The notes below the pieces were generated by a model that was given only the letters and a program-made list of their open reading frames with translations, searched no databases and was not told where the DNA came from. From Ceratobasidium sp. AG-K (taxonomy: Eukaryota; Basidiomycota; Agaricomycetes; Cantharellales; Ceratobasidiaceae): a stretch of DNA of 64,000 nucleotides. Numbering within the stretch: the first letter of the stretch is position 1; each line of letters starts with the position of its first letter. Location of the stretch: NCBI GenBank assembly GCA_037039685.1, contig JAWNGF010000010.1, positions 1,426,001 through 1,490,000 on the forward strand. Direction: 5' to 3'. Position numbers and translations under genes: made by a program. This document shows, one piece after another, positions 31,202-43,119 of the stretch.

Positions 31202-33457
31202 ATGTCTTTCACACCAGATCAGGTTGCATACGTTGACATCTATCCACCTATCAACATCGCTCGAGTAGGAGGTAAGTGTTAAGACTATCTTTGACGAGAC
31301 TAACGACTGATCGATATGTAAAGACTCGAGCGAGTACTTCATCGGTACAGAGATTCCCGGGGTTGAGACTGTTCCTGAAGGCGGGTTCAAAGACAAGGAC
31401 CAGAAAATCAAGAAGCAGGTAATTATGTCTTATATCTAACGCATACAGTCGCTGAGCGGTATCGTCGTCAACATAGGCTGCCCGTTTCCGGGTGTACGCG
31501 TTTGACAAAGACTCGAAGCCACTTGGAGAAGTCACCAGCAAAGACTACCTATTGACATGGACCTGCCATGTCGCTAACAAAAAAGCGGCCTGGGTCATCT
31601 TCCGGGGCAAGTACAGGAAAGAGACGTGGCAGCTACGCAATAAAACCGTTCAGGGATGGGTGGGTTGAGATGCGTTTTATGTTAGATGATATGCTTACAT
31701 ATATGCTGAATAGCCAGAAGGACAGCCGCCAAACTACGATTACACAAACACCCGAACTAAGCTGATTATTGACTCTGGGGAGCAAACGATCGAAGGAGAA
31801 AACGCTCAGTCTGTTGCTCTCCAGGGAGAGTTTCAGGGAAGTCTCGACAAAGCGATTCCGGTGCAGCTAGGCGAACTCCGTACCGATGAGCATGGCCGCT
31901 TGCTTGTTCTGGCCAGCGACGGGGACTCGTTCTCTGCCATTCCTCCGGCTCATCAAGACCTTCACTCTGGCTTCGATAACGATGGTTGGGTCAGTTTACC
32001 TCTTAAGTTTTCAAATGTGTCTACAATGACTGAAGCAACACCTTAGGTGGACAAGATGTGCGATGGAAGCGTTCGCGTTACAGTCAAGTCCAAGTCCCAG
32101 CCCGAGTAAGCGACCCGTGGGTTCTCTCATGCCGCTATACTAACTTGTGCTCACGTAGGTTGAAGATCACTGTCAAGAATAGGGCGACGATCCTAACGGC
32201 ACCCCCGAGGTTCGCTTCCGGAACACACATTCCGACAACGTTATATGAATTGATCGAGGATATATATGAACAATCCCGCCGCGGCAAGGGGTATGATGTT
32301 GGGGAAGTAGTTTACTACCGCGACATCTACCCACTATTCAGGAGGATATATCTACTATCTTGGACCAATCAGTTTGCTTTTGACGGTCACGGTACGAACA
32401 TCAGTAGCCTGCGTTGTACCCTCACTCACAAACCCTCCAAAAGGGGCCTCCAATATGGACTATTTCGATAACCCCGATTTATCTGATCCTCAAGCGAACA
32501 ACAAGGCGCGTCGCAGAATTTTCCAAAAAATGCGACTTTACGTCGTTGATGGAGATGCGGACAACGAGAGGATCCGGGATGGGCAAGCTAACGATAAGTT
32601 TATGCCTCGTCTTGCTGGAGATGATGGTAAGACGAGAAATCCCACTTACACATACTGATGTGGTCTACTGACCTGAGCCATCCTAGGGGACTGCCAACCT
32701 GGCGTTCGCGATCGCTGGGCTTCCTTGACGCGACTTCAGTATGAGCGAATGCAGAAGTGGTCGGAGGGGAACTTCACCACAGGGCAGCCGGAGGTTCCAT
32801 ACGAGTCCTTTGATAAAATCCCACTCGCACAGCAGCCAGACGCTCTGACTCGTTCGGCAATCGAGTGGTCGATTGGAGCCCCTCTGTATCCCGGTATCGA
32901 ATGCTTCTGGATTGCGCAGGCGTCGAAGATGTATAACCTAAGGGAGAAGTTTCGGTTTTCCGATATCGTAACACCTGGCGACCTCGGCAAGGGTCTGTCT
33001 CTCCCGTGGCAGTCTGACTTTAACATGTGCAATACACATTGGTGAGAGTTGTTTTCGGAAAGATGCAAACACAAACTGACATTGACTCTTGGACTAGGTG
33101 GCCATCGGTATCTATTTCCTCTGCGTCACTAATTGGACGCGCTGTTGACTAAGAATTATAGGTTCGGCCGGATGTTGTTGTGACCGAGGAGTACTTCCAG
33201 CAGGTGAAATCGACCAGTCTGCCAGACCAGTTGGCTAGCAGTTTGAAAAAGCGCTTCCCATGGGATCAAGGTAATCAGGAGTACCTGGCTTCCCAGCCAT
33301 TCTAACATAACTGACTTTGTCTAAAGGCCTTAACACGAATTCGGACATGGTCCGGAAGTGGAATAAGCTTGGCTTCGTTGCGCGCGAGAAATACGAGACG
33401 TCACCCGATCAGCTCGAGATTCTGATCGAGAGGCAGCGTGATCTCCCGCGCTCTTAA
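31202..33457 (+). CDS. LodA-like CTQ-type amino-acid oxidase
   Basis: Eleven exons: 31202-31271, 31324-31418, 31477-31659, 31714-31989, 32047-32105, 32159-32391, 32444-32626, 32687-33041, 33098-33107, 33162-33270, 33327-33457; all GT-AG; sum 1704 nt, 567 residues, no stop. Family marks: DIYPPINIARVGDSSEYFIGTE (1-35 region), KKQAARFRVYAFD, DNDGWVDKMCDG, QFAFDGHG, SIGAPLYPGIE (428-438), PWQSDF, and WWPSVRPD (485-492). LodA and GoxA oxidise L-lysine or glycine, releasing H2O2, with a cofactor made from a Cys and a Trp. The Trp pair W485/W486 is present. At the place where I expect the cofactor Cys the residue is Ser428, with C439 close by. Exon 9 is only 10 bases. Substrate unknown. Cytosolic: no signal peptide. 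Confidence 0.87.
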
Positions 33458-33957
33458 CCGGCCTCAATGTTCATGAGACGGACCAGCCGGGTCAGGTTGA
33501 TCCTTCGGCTTACTTGTAATTTGTAACAACTGAAGTGAATAATGAATCAATTTGCATCGCCTTGAAGGAGTAAGTCGCTGCGGGGTTCAACTCACAAAGT
33601 TTGCACTCGGGTCATCAGGAATATCAATTCTTTTGGGAGGACTATGGATCCTGCAATTGCTACGTATACACAACCTACGTACGACCCGAGAGCGCTACGT
33701 AGAGCGGCTTCGCAGGTAGCATAGAGTTACAAAATATTCGTGCGCCCTGTATTTCCTGTGGTAGATGTTAACTAATTCGCAGATTATACGTTGCACACCG
33801 GAGATCACCCAAAATTCGTCTGGCTAATTTTGACTCGATTCTGGCTGCATTCCGGGCAGACGAGCGTCAGACCCGACTCTGACCGAGGTCGGGCTGATAA
33901 TGTGAGCAAGATGCGATGTCCGTCAGTAAAAAACTGGGATCTCGGATGGTCTCAGGA
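33458..33957. other. Intergenic 3' of the LodA-like gene
   Basis: 3' UTR (AATGAATCAATTTG near 33540) then unassigned sequence. The first part is shared with the relic at 24736-24840. No gene seen. Confidence 0.4.
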
Positions 33958-34150
33958 CTAAGGGGCCTTCCTCGTCGAGCTCATGGCAGCTGGTGAGCGC
34001 TCACAAGCGGTTACGAACACTCACGAGAAAAATGCTCGTTTATCTCTCGGGCGCTCACGAGACGTCACGAGAACTCGGGAGACCAACGAGAAAGGTCTCT
34101 GAATCCCGAAGCGTTACGAGCCCGACGAGAGTTTTGAATTTTTGTAGAGT
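33958..34150 (+). repeat. Dispersed repeat R2 (right of oxidase cluster)
   Basis: Direct-orientation partner of 23341-23555, starting CCTTCCTCGTCGAGCTC and including CGAGAAAGGTC. Together the two bracket the LodB-like, ferritin-like and LodA-like genes plus the LodA relic (10.6 kb apart). Confidence 0.6.
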
Positions 34151-35259
34151 GGACACGGATCAACCAACCGAGCGTGAGGAGACCGAGGAAGAGATCGCTG
34201 AGAGAATCACCAGCCAACTTACACTCAATGATTGACATCCTCTGTAGGACTTTCTGTCATCTATCCCTCACTTTCATTTCGCTTTGTACATGTAGTCTTT
34301 GTCTGGTTACAAGCTATGTACATATTTATACCCCCAAAAGGGGAGTTACGTCAGAAACCCGATCCAAAAGCAGAGCTGACAAAGCTGCTTGCTCGTGTGT
34401 TGAGAAACCCCTCCTCAACGATAAACTTACATATGAAATGTGACCATCACGATCGTTAACGAGGGATTCGGCTGTATATAGCACTGTATAGTCCTTAATT
34501 GCTCCTCAGGTGGTTGCTGAAGCGACTGCCACCCTTGTTTCATCTTTGGTCAATTCGCCTATCGCATTGTGTAGATAGTGTATTAGAGTGGAACTTGGGC
34601 CTAATGTGACAAGTTAAATATGTCAAAGTGTCAATGCCAACTTGTGGCATGAATTATATACCAAAGATTGATATTATGATCAACTCTCAAATCTTGGGTA
34701 TAATTTATGCTGATTTTTGGCGAGTACCAAAAACGGACAACTGGTATAAATTTTACCAAAACCTAAAAAAAGGTCAACTCTGCCGAAAATTTCAGTATAT
34801 AAGGTTATACCAGAGCTCATGGCTTACATTACTAGACGTGTCCGCTTTCAGTGAGCAATGCGCTGAAGATTATCTTCGGGGGTGACTGGGGGGCAAATTA
34901 TCCCCACAACCTAATTAAATGTCCCCTTTGTGGTACTGATGGCCGCGAACCATGCGCAAGGTGACTGAAAAAAGATGTAATCCATCACTGAGAGCGGCCA
35001 TTTTCGGTTCAGTGCACTTGCAGATGTTATTCAGTAACCTGAGACCCCACAGTGACGTTGTCAACAGCACGGTTTTGTGTTCAATTGATTTCGTTTACAA
35101 CTGCTAGATATTCATCAAATCGATATAGATTTTTGCAAAAGAATTCAAAGAGTGTACAATCCCAAAAACGTGGCACAGGATTATCTATCCGGTTTATTTC
35201 AGGCGCTACCCCAACCGCCAACAAGACTCGCGCAGCATCGACGAGTATCAGATGTCCGC
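34151..35259. other. AT-rich intergenic, no gene recognised
   Basis: Low-complexity AT-rich DNA, especially 34600-34830. Small ORFs without motif. Nothing else supported. Confidence 0.5.
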
Positions 35260-36018
35260 TTACCGATACCCTGTTGTCATAACGTAATAAAAAGGGGACA
35301 TAAAGGCAAGAGAAGAAGTATACTCACACCAGGTTATTCCAAAGACGCCAACATCGAGGCCAGTGAACGCCTGAAACAGCCCAGGAGTGAGGTCGAGCGA
35401 GCCATAGGCGCACCCAGGGCACTGTTGATCCTCAATTAGTAGATGGTCCAGAATGGGTTCTCATCACACTTGCCAGATCGACAATAGCAGCGTTCACCTG
35501 CTTTCCGTAGGCTTGGATGGTGATGCCACGCCAGCAGTTGGCACCACCGTTCCAGAGCTGCCGAGTAATTCAGTCAGTCTATATGCGTAGGTCTATGGCG
35601 ATGCCGAAACCTCACAGGCTGGTCAAGAGCGACAACATACTCATTGTCATAGTTGAACCCACCGCAGCTGTAAGCATGGTCAGCATGCTCCAGTATGAAA
35701 ACACATCCCCCAGACGTACGCCCCAAGGCCGGTGTGGAACCACGTCGCCTGACCAGAGTACGCCTGCCTCTTGGCCATGTCCCGCTGGGTCAGCGGTCCA
35801 TGCGCGTTCTTGTCATACGGAAGCCCATGGGTCGCATTGTACCCAGCGGTCGCGTTGTAGACGGTCACGCCTGGAGGAGGATCATGATAGGGAACGACAC
35901 CGAGGGGCAGTCCAGCGGTGCTGTTGCTCGCAGGAGCGACAGCGGGAGCGGGAGCGGCGAACGCGAACAGTGAGGTGGAAAGAAGAGAGAGAGCAGCAGA
36001 GACAACGGAGAACCTCAT
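35260..36018 (-). CDS. Secreted double-psi beta-barrel protein, copy 1
   Basis: Five exons: 36018-35720, 35667-35616, 35557-35474, 35421-35328, 35270-35260; 179 residues. Signal peptide MRFSVVSAALSLLSTSLFAFA, a Pro/Ala-rich propeptide with N-glycosylation sites (NST, NAT twice), and a Lys-Arg before QAYSG that looks like a Kex2 site. The mature part is a barwin/expansin-like (RlpA-like, DPBB) domain: YSGQATWF, WNGGANCW, PGCAYGSLDL, ending FGITWWYR. Probably an extracellular carbohydrate-binding or effector-like protein; no catalytic motif proven. Intron 3 has a GC donor (GATCTG|GCAAGT) where copy 2 has GT. Paralogous with 38394-39164 and transcribed away from it. Confidence 0.88.
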
Positions 36019-36098
36019 GGTGAGTGTGATGCAAGTGAGAAATTGAGAGAAAAGTGGGCACCAGTCGCTGGATGGTGAGCTCAAGCAATGTGGGTCTG

Positions 36099-36108
36099 TC
36101 TTTTATAG
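36099..36108 (-). promoter_or_regulatory. TATA box of DPBB copy 1
   Basis: CTATAAAAGA on the minus strand about 85 bases before the ATG. The 5' UTR between it and the ATG is similar to that of copy 2 (CACCATCCAGC-ACTGG block), so the promoter-proximal part was duplicated with the gene. Confidence 0.6.
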
Positions 36109-38295
36109 CGCACAGCGATCTCGTCGAGTAACCAAGCGAGCATCAAGCAATCTGATAGTCTTCCTGGAAAAAAATCGTCTCTTACACAAACCATCTTCCC
36201 ACAAACACTGAGACGCCTCCAAAGTAGATTTTGAAGTGGCCACTGTCACACATGGTGTACGTTCGCGTAACCCGCCTAAGAACCCACACTTGTGGCCCAA
36301 ATGCGAAGCCACCGTATGTTCCATCGATGAGATTCCGACGGACGGAGTTGATAGTCCGACATTGGCTCGCTCCCAGTTATCGAAGGTACGTCCAGCATTT
36401 TCCAAGTAAGGCATTACAATCCTCACTCAAACAACTGTGGCACCTACCGTTTTTGGAAATCCCAGCTGGTTGTCCCAGTCATTTCGGCCCTCGCCTCGAG
36501 ATACCAAGCGAACCGTTCGACATGCCTCAAACTGTCAATATTCCTGATTGACTAGTAATGGAAGTTTGTCGGATAGAAGGCGAGCATCAGCTTATCTCAA
36601 CGGATTTTCTGTGTTGACTATGGCCGGTCGGGAGCTCACGAGGTGCTCGGCAAAGTATTAAGAATGCTTGTTGTCCAGCGGAAATGCCTGCGTATGAGCA
36701 AAACTGGGAAGAAACGAACCCTGAGCGTCTCTATCAAAAACTTCCTCAACAATCGTGTCAATCGACAGGCGGACACAAACTTATCGGGGTTATCAATTAT
36801 CTGAACAATCAAATCCCCAATTATCAATGCCCTTTATTGGCTGCGCAAATGACCAGACCAGGAACAAGCGGCCCGACCCAACAAGCGGGCGCGGGCAATC
36901 TACGCCGAACAGATAGCGCCGCGGTCGCTTGTGGGACCCGGGTCTATCCGCTTATCTCGTATATGACTTCTGGCAGCCGTTTCTTCGAGCGGGAGTTTCT
37001 CACCGCCGCTTAAACCGACGCCTTACTTGCCTTAGCCGGATCAACCTTTTGTATATGGACGTGAGGTATCAAAGTATACGAGTGTATGCGCCCCTATCCG
37101 GCAGGAGGGTACAAATGGTCCAAGAGGAATTGGATAGTGAACAGTACTTAGGTAATTACAGTCCTGAGTGAAGAATGTGCATCCATCCAAGCAGCATTGG
37201 GAAACTGCGCTAAAGTTCAAACCTTGTTGCCACCCACCCTCAGTCCTCGTAAGTGGTTGCACGCGGTCTCCAGTAAACGACGATGTATAAGCCGCTGATT
37301 GAACACCTCTCTGCAACCAAACAAGATTGGACAAAGGGAGAATGCTCTAATTTAAAGGAAGCGTTTTGACCTAAACTAAGCCAATATCTCAACCAAGAGA
37401 CCCGAAGTTTGATTGTTTAGGCTCGTCTATTCCAACTATAATGAGCGAAACATATTGAAAGCGCAAGCCGCACTACCGCAAGTCTTCCACAGGCTACAAA
37501 CCAAAGTTGAGTAGCCAGACCTTGGTCCGAGAAACAGCCGTTGTCACTACTTCTCCGGTGTAAACGGCCCGTACATATCTGCCGAGGCTGACCCTTGTTC
37601 CTAGTTTGGTGATTTGCGCAGCCAATCATACGGACCCATGATTAAGAATTTGATTGTCGAGGTACACAATCGAGTTGATAACCCTGTTTGTGCACATCAA
37701 TTGATATGCTGGTCGAAGGACGACTTGCTAACAGAGGCGCCCAAAGGCTACAGTTTGTCGGTCTTGCCCACTCAAGCGACTTCCGCCAACGAACACACTT
37801 GGTCAGCATGTTATCCAGACTATTGTCAACGGCATATGCGTCTAACCTCTGTAGCTTCTAGATTTCGCAATTCTGCCCGATCAGCAATACTATTGAACTG
37901 AGGCACATGCAAAGGTAAGGTGCCAAATATGTCCAGACCGGGACGCAACTCGAACCAATAGTGAACTCTAAAAATAGTGGGTAGTCCTAAACCGTCATGA
38001 TTTTGCCTATTTTAAAAAATGCGGGAATTATTTTCGACAGTCTTTGTATGTGAACGCCAGCTGATTTGCTCGGATTGCTGGAATACCTCTGATAGAAAAG
38101 CGATCGCTTGGTATTTGATCACAATGGTGTTCCGGTTCTTGAGCGGCTCGAACAAGCGCGAACCATGTGTTACATTGGGCGCTTTTGTCTACATTGCGTC
38201 GGTATACGGGTTTAGGTAGTACGCGGATGTCTAGGAATCTTGTTGAAGGCAGAACTATTCCAACGCTTGACACAGCCTAGTTACTTGACGAGATC
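36109..38295. other. Shared intergenic region between DPBB genes
   Basis: 2.2 kb with small overlapping ORFs on both strands and no recognisable domain, repeat pair or RNA gene. Probably regulatory plus decayed DNA. Confidence 0.45.
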
Positions 38296-38302
38296 TCAGT
38301 AT

Positions 38303-38312
38303 GCTATAAAAG
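38303..38312 (+). promoter_or_regulatory. TATA box of DPBB copy 2
   Basis: GCTATAAAAG about 85 bases before the ATG at 38394, with the same downstream leader as copy 1. Confidence 0.6.
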
Positions 38313-38393
38313 ATAGGCTTGCATTGCCCTATCTCACCATCCAGCAACTGGTACCCACTCTACTCCACAGCTCTCACTCACATCCTACTCACC

Positions 38394-39164
38394 ATGAGGT
38401 TCTCCATCGTCTCTGGTGCTCTTACTCTTCTGTCCACTTCTCTCTTCGCATTTGCTGCGCCCGCTACTGCTCCCAACGCTGCTGTCGCTCCTGCGAGCAA
38501 CAGCACCGCTGGACTGCCCCTCGGTGTCGCTCCCTATCATGCTCCTCCTCCAGGCGTGACCGTCTACAACGCGACCGCTGGGTACAATGCGACCCATGGG
38601 CTTCCATATGACAAGAACGCGCATGGACCGCTGACCCGGCGGGACATGGCCAAGAGGCAAGCTTACTCTGGGGACGCAACATGGTTCTATCCAGGCCTTG
38701 GAGCGTAAGTTTGATCTCCTTGACTTGTTGTTTCAATCACATTAACGACGAAATAGTTGCGGTGGGTTCAACTACGAGTGGGAGTATGTCGTAGCTCTCG
38801 ACCAGCCTGTGAGTGCTCGGTATCTCCATAGATTCACGCATATAGGGTGACTGAACTACCTGGCAGCTCTGGAACGGCGGTGCTAATTGCTGGCGCGGCA
38901 TTACTATTCAAGCCTACGGAAAGCAGGTGAACGCCGCTATCGTTGATCTGGTAAGCATATTGTTAGGTGATCAACTTCATATGCTCACCAATGACATGCA
39001 GTGCCCTGGATGTGCTTACGGCTCGTTGGACCTCGCCCCAGCGCTGTTCCAGCAATTTACTGGCCTTGATACCGGACGTTTCGGCATCACCTGGTGTAAG
39101 TGACTCTCGCCTCGTTATTCCGCGCAACTACCTCACAATGCTTCTGGCAATAGGGTACCGGTAA
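38394..39164 (+). CDS. Secreted double-psi beta-barrel protein, copy 2
   Basis: Five exons: 38394-38704, 38757-38808, 38867-38950, 39002-39095, 39154-39164; 183 residues. Signal peptide (1-21), Ala/Pro-rich propeptide with NST and two NAT sequons, Lys-Arg at 87-88 (Kex2-type), then the DPBB domain (YSGDATWFYPGLGACGG; WNGGANCW; VDLCPGCAYGSLDL; TWWYR end). Intron positions and phases equal those of copy 1, so this is a recent duplicate. Likely secreted to the wall or apoplast; whether it loosens walls, binds chitin or is an effector cannot be told. Tail-to-tail with HEM13, 249 bases apart. Confidence 0.9.
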
Positions 39165-39413
39165 ACGGCTTCGCGGTCGCCGCTCGTCAATGCTCAAGTA
39201 GAGCGAGCGACCCGATCAACAATGATGGATAAATGAAAGAATAACTTTGTTCAATGCTTCCCTTTTGATTTTTGAAATTCTCGGGCATCTGCCCGATGTC
39301 AGTTTGTACCGTTTTGAACAGAGACACGTTTGAGAAACGAAAGTGTGACATTTATCACCCGACCCTAAGGTAAAACACTTCCAACCAAACTTTTCATCCG
39401 AAAACAAGAAAAT

Positions 39414-40635
39414 CTACCGAACCCACATCCTCGGCGTCCTCAATACCTCCATCAACGCCGCCTCTCTCGACCCACTCTGTGTCCCAACCTCGGACATGTA
39501 CTCCCATCGCGCCGTCTCTGGCAGAGTCATCAAAATGGACTCGATCCGCGCGCTAGGTGTTTGCAATCCGAATTTTGTCCCTCTGATTTCCCATTAATAC
39601 GCCGACTCCCTCTGATTGACGATCGGGAACTCACCGATCGACGACAAGGTTGAACTCGACGTATCTACCTCTCCGTATCAGTTGCCATTTGCGTTCCTCC
39701 TCGGTCCATAGTAAATGAGCCCGGCGTTGCAGAATGGGTAAATACGATGGGATAAATGAATTTGCAATTGACTGGACAAAGGCGAAACATTCGTCTTGGG
39801 TCTGAGGTCGTGCTGCCGGGTCGTAGTGTGTGTCTAGGCGGGAGTGTCTATGCATAGAGAGGTCGTCGAAAAATATTCCTCCAACTCCTCGTGCCTCCTA
39901 CATTAAAAGTGAGCGAGTAATCCCGTGGGATGGGTGATGAGCTGGCTTACCTTACGGTGCGGAAGATAAAAGTACTCGTCGCACCAGTCCTTCATCGCAT
40001 GGTACAAGTCTCTCCCGTGGATTGCACAGGCATCCTGGATCGATTTGTGGAAGTGTATGCAATCCTCCTCGTACAAGTACGATGGTGTGAGATCGGACCC
40101 GCCTCCAAACCACCATGCCAACGGTTTCCGATCTGCCGACTATCAATTTCAATTCGAAAATTATCTCGATCCACTTACCCGTCGTCTCGTCCATCGGATC
40201 CACATCCGAGTCGTCTACCTCAAAGTACCGCCAATTCGCGTGTACGGTTGGCGCATGCGGGCTTCTCGGGTGGATAACCAAGCTCAACCCAGCGACAAAG
40301 AATGGTAGTCCGGTGGGCGGGATATGTTTCGTATCGACTGGGAGACCTGCATGGTCCGCGCGCATATGTGCAACGGCAGCAGCCGGGAGACGACCATTGA
40401 TGACGGAGATATTCACACCAGCTTTCTCAAGGGGCGCAAATGGGGGCATTACACTCGGGTCGCGAGGTTTGTCTGTGCCCTGAATAACGCAAGAGATGCC
40501 TTGACCACCCTCTGGTCGGGACCACGAGTCGCGAACAAATTTAGGGCCGTTGGGGTCGAGAGACTCGAGGGCACTGACAATATCATTTTGGAGAGTGTGA
40601 ATAAACTCAGAGACGCGGGAGCGCATAGCAGACAT
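39414..40635 (-). CDS. HEM13: Coproporphyrinogen III oxidase
   Basis: Oxygen-dependent enzyme that makes protoporphyrinogen IX from coproporphyrinogen III in haem synthesis. Four exons: 40635-40179, 40132-39951, 39897-39635, 39582-39414; introns 46-53 bp; 356 residues. Start is the first ATG in frame (MSAMRSRV). Signature parts in order: [26 protein letters not shown] (159 onward), [73 protein letters not shown], ending RTPRMWVR. Length matches fungal HEM13 without a mitochondrial presequence, so a cytosolic location is likely. Exon edges near 39582-39636 may be off by one base. Confidence 0.95.
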
Positions 40636-41969
40636 GGTGGTGGTGGTTGCGGAGAGCAAGTTGAGTGTTGATTTTTTTCGGGTTTTGACTGGCCGGTTGT
40701 CTGCGCCGTCGCCGATCGTATCAGGTCGAGCTCATCACCTGCCGCCGGCATCCGCGGCGATTACCAATTTGGGCCGGTGGCTGTGCTGTACGCCGCACCT
40801 CGTCGGGACCTCGGAGTCGCCTCAGCCAATGGAGGTATTGCTGTATGGCGAGGCGGATACCTTGGGTACATCTGTGCCTGGGAGGTTGCACCATGTGATA
40901 CCTCGCATCAGACTGTGGGGTTAATTATATGTAACCGATGTGGACACACGCCGAATCTGGCAATTATCCCCAGGACTAGAACCTCACATACACCTCGGAA
41001 GTTCACAAAGACACACATACGCCGGCAAATTACACATCTCGGTCCCGAAAACGTAGTCACAACAAACCGCGCCGCTGTCCAAACAACCCACCACAGTTGG
41101 GCGCTCAACTAAGCGCTGGTCGTACTGGCTCGGGTATTGTTGCGCCACCTTGCCGACCCCGCGTCGGAATGATCATTCAAAATTCCGGCGATTCGTTGGC
41201 CGGGGAATAACAGCATGCTGGTTTCTTCTGAGCGCTGGAAGGTTGCTGCTGTAAATATGGGTGTAAATTATGTGTAAATGTGTTGGTTCGGTTTCGACCG
41301 TGTCGAGGAAGACATATCAATGTCGAGACGCCTTCCACAGCCTGGAAATATAAGAGTGCAAGTATAGCCGAGCGCAGCAGAGAACCCCGGGCTAGTGCCT
41401 GTGCGGTGGGCGTTTACGGCTTGGCACGCCCAACGACATTGCGAAAGCTCACAGCACCCCGTGTTTCGCACGCCATTTCGGAGATGTGGGGTTCTCGAGG
41501 GTACGATTGATCGTTTGAGGAGAGTCAATAGACTCTAGTCATATATGTCTCATTTCGCGGGCATCAACCTGACACCTGCCTCTACATCCAGCGGTTAGTC
41601 CAAGATAGGAGTCTTCGATCAACTCTATACGGCTTCGATATATTACCCGTTGCGTACGACACAGCAATCAGACCAGACGAGTCGACGAAGGGAAGTCAAA
41701 AAACTTGAAATAATGATAGCCCGCAGTAACCTTTACGACACGAGTTTACTCACTCGACAAATTGAACTTCGCCGTCTCTACTATCTTGGCTCGCATCGCA
41801 GACCAGGCACTACACACTGCCATAATCGGTCATCGAAGCGCCCAAGCTGCGGGCTGTGTTGCTTAGTCAGCGCTCGATCGGGCAACTGCCTCATTCTTGG
41901 CTGTGCCCCGTTGCAATATAATATCCGACACGCGCTCCAGATCTCCCTCATCACTCCACCTCTCTCAAC
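40636..41969. other. Intergenic, no gene recognised
   Basis: Contains the HEM13 promoter side (from 40636) and unassigned sequence up to the next start. ORFs on both strands are short and overlap; no motif. Confidence 0.5.
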
Positions 41970-42859
41970 ATGTCTCTCACCCGCCATTTCTGCTGCTGCC
42001 TTCCTGTGCGTCTCGGTGTATTTGTTCTGTCTTTCCTTTCGCTAGTGGGAGGTGGGATTTACGCGGCGGCGGTGTGGTATGGCTTCTACCGTAAGTGCAA
42101 TTTATTATCCCTTTGCCCTAGCTAATCTTCTCCTTCACCAGACTCGCAAAAGGATGAGGCTCTCTCTCTTACGACTACGCAAAAGATCGCGTTCATTGTC
42201 ACCGGCGTTGTCTATACGATTCTTGCTCTCGCCGCCCTGATGGGTCTCATCGGTGCTATTGGACGTAAACGCGGATTGGTTGCAACATACAGTACATTTA
42301 TGTGGTTTCACCTTGCGGCTCAAGTTGCTGTTGGCGCGTTCTTCATCTACGCGTTGTTCCAGAACAGCGGTGAACTCGTAAACCAATGCAAGGAGCAGGT
42401 GAGTAAGCCCGATATTACAATAGGCGCTTAGATTAACAGTCGGGCAGGTCAACCAAATCAACAAGGCCAACCAGGCTGCCAACTCCAACGTGCAGACCCT
42501 CAACCCCGATGACGCCTGCCAGTTGTTCACCAAGTGGGGTAGGACCGGCGCTATCATCTCCCTCGTCGTCATCCTCCTCATCGAGCTCTGTAAGTTTCTC
42601 TTGAGATTTAATTTGTTCTGGTCTAACCATGTGTATAGACTGCTGCTTCATCGTCTCGCGCTACGTCTCCCAGCTCACCGACGAGCAATCTTTCCGTGCC
42701 GTTAACCGTGGCTCGCACGTCGAAGCCAACGCTGGCCGAACCTCCGGCTACTATCCCCACGAGCCCCTTCATTCGGGTACCGAGCTCCTCAGCAAGGAGG
42801 GCAAGCCCAACGACTATCCTTATGCTCAAGCACCGCACTCGTTCGGTCACAAGGCCTGA
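41970..42859 (+). CDS. Four-helix (tetraspanin-like) membrane protein
   Basis: Four exons: 41970-42090, 42142-42398, 42448-42589, 42639-42859; introns 49-51 bp; 246 residues. Four hydrophobic spans: LGVFVLSFLSLVGGGIYAA, IAFIVTGVVYTILALAALMG, FHLAAQVAVGAFFIYALF, and GAIISLVVILLIELYCCF. The first is preceded by a CCC cluster (likely palmitoylation). A short loop between spans 3 and 4 has two Cys (NQCKEQ, DDACQL). The soluble C-tail is about 60 residues. The topology fits tetraspanin-like proteins known in basidiomycetes, but the CCG motif of true tetraspanins is absent. Function unknown. Confidence 0.8.
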
Positions 42860-43119
42860 GCGGCTGGGCTTGGCAGCCGAGCGTGAATTCCGTGTGGTTT
42901 TGGGGTTGACGCGTGGTGTGGAGCGTGTTTATTCTTCTTTTCTTTACGATGATTATGTTTCCACGATTCGGACTCGAATGTTTTGAGATGTACGATGTGA
43001 ACCAAAATGATGTATTCGTACTTGTTTGATTGATATTGATGATTTCTACACCGCTTGATACGAGTCTCGTGGGCATGTGTAGAACGTAAAGGCGACTATT
43101 AGAATCGAAAGTTGCAGGG

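Noticed and set aside
34600..34830. AT-rich block considered as a replication origin or centromere-like sequence
   Set aside because: Only base composition supports it; no repeated motif.
40115..40671. Plus-strand ORFs across HEM13
   Set aside because: Antisense to a well-supported gene.
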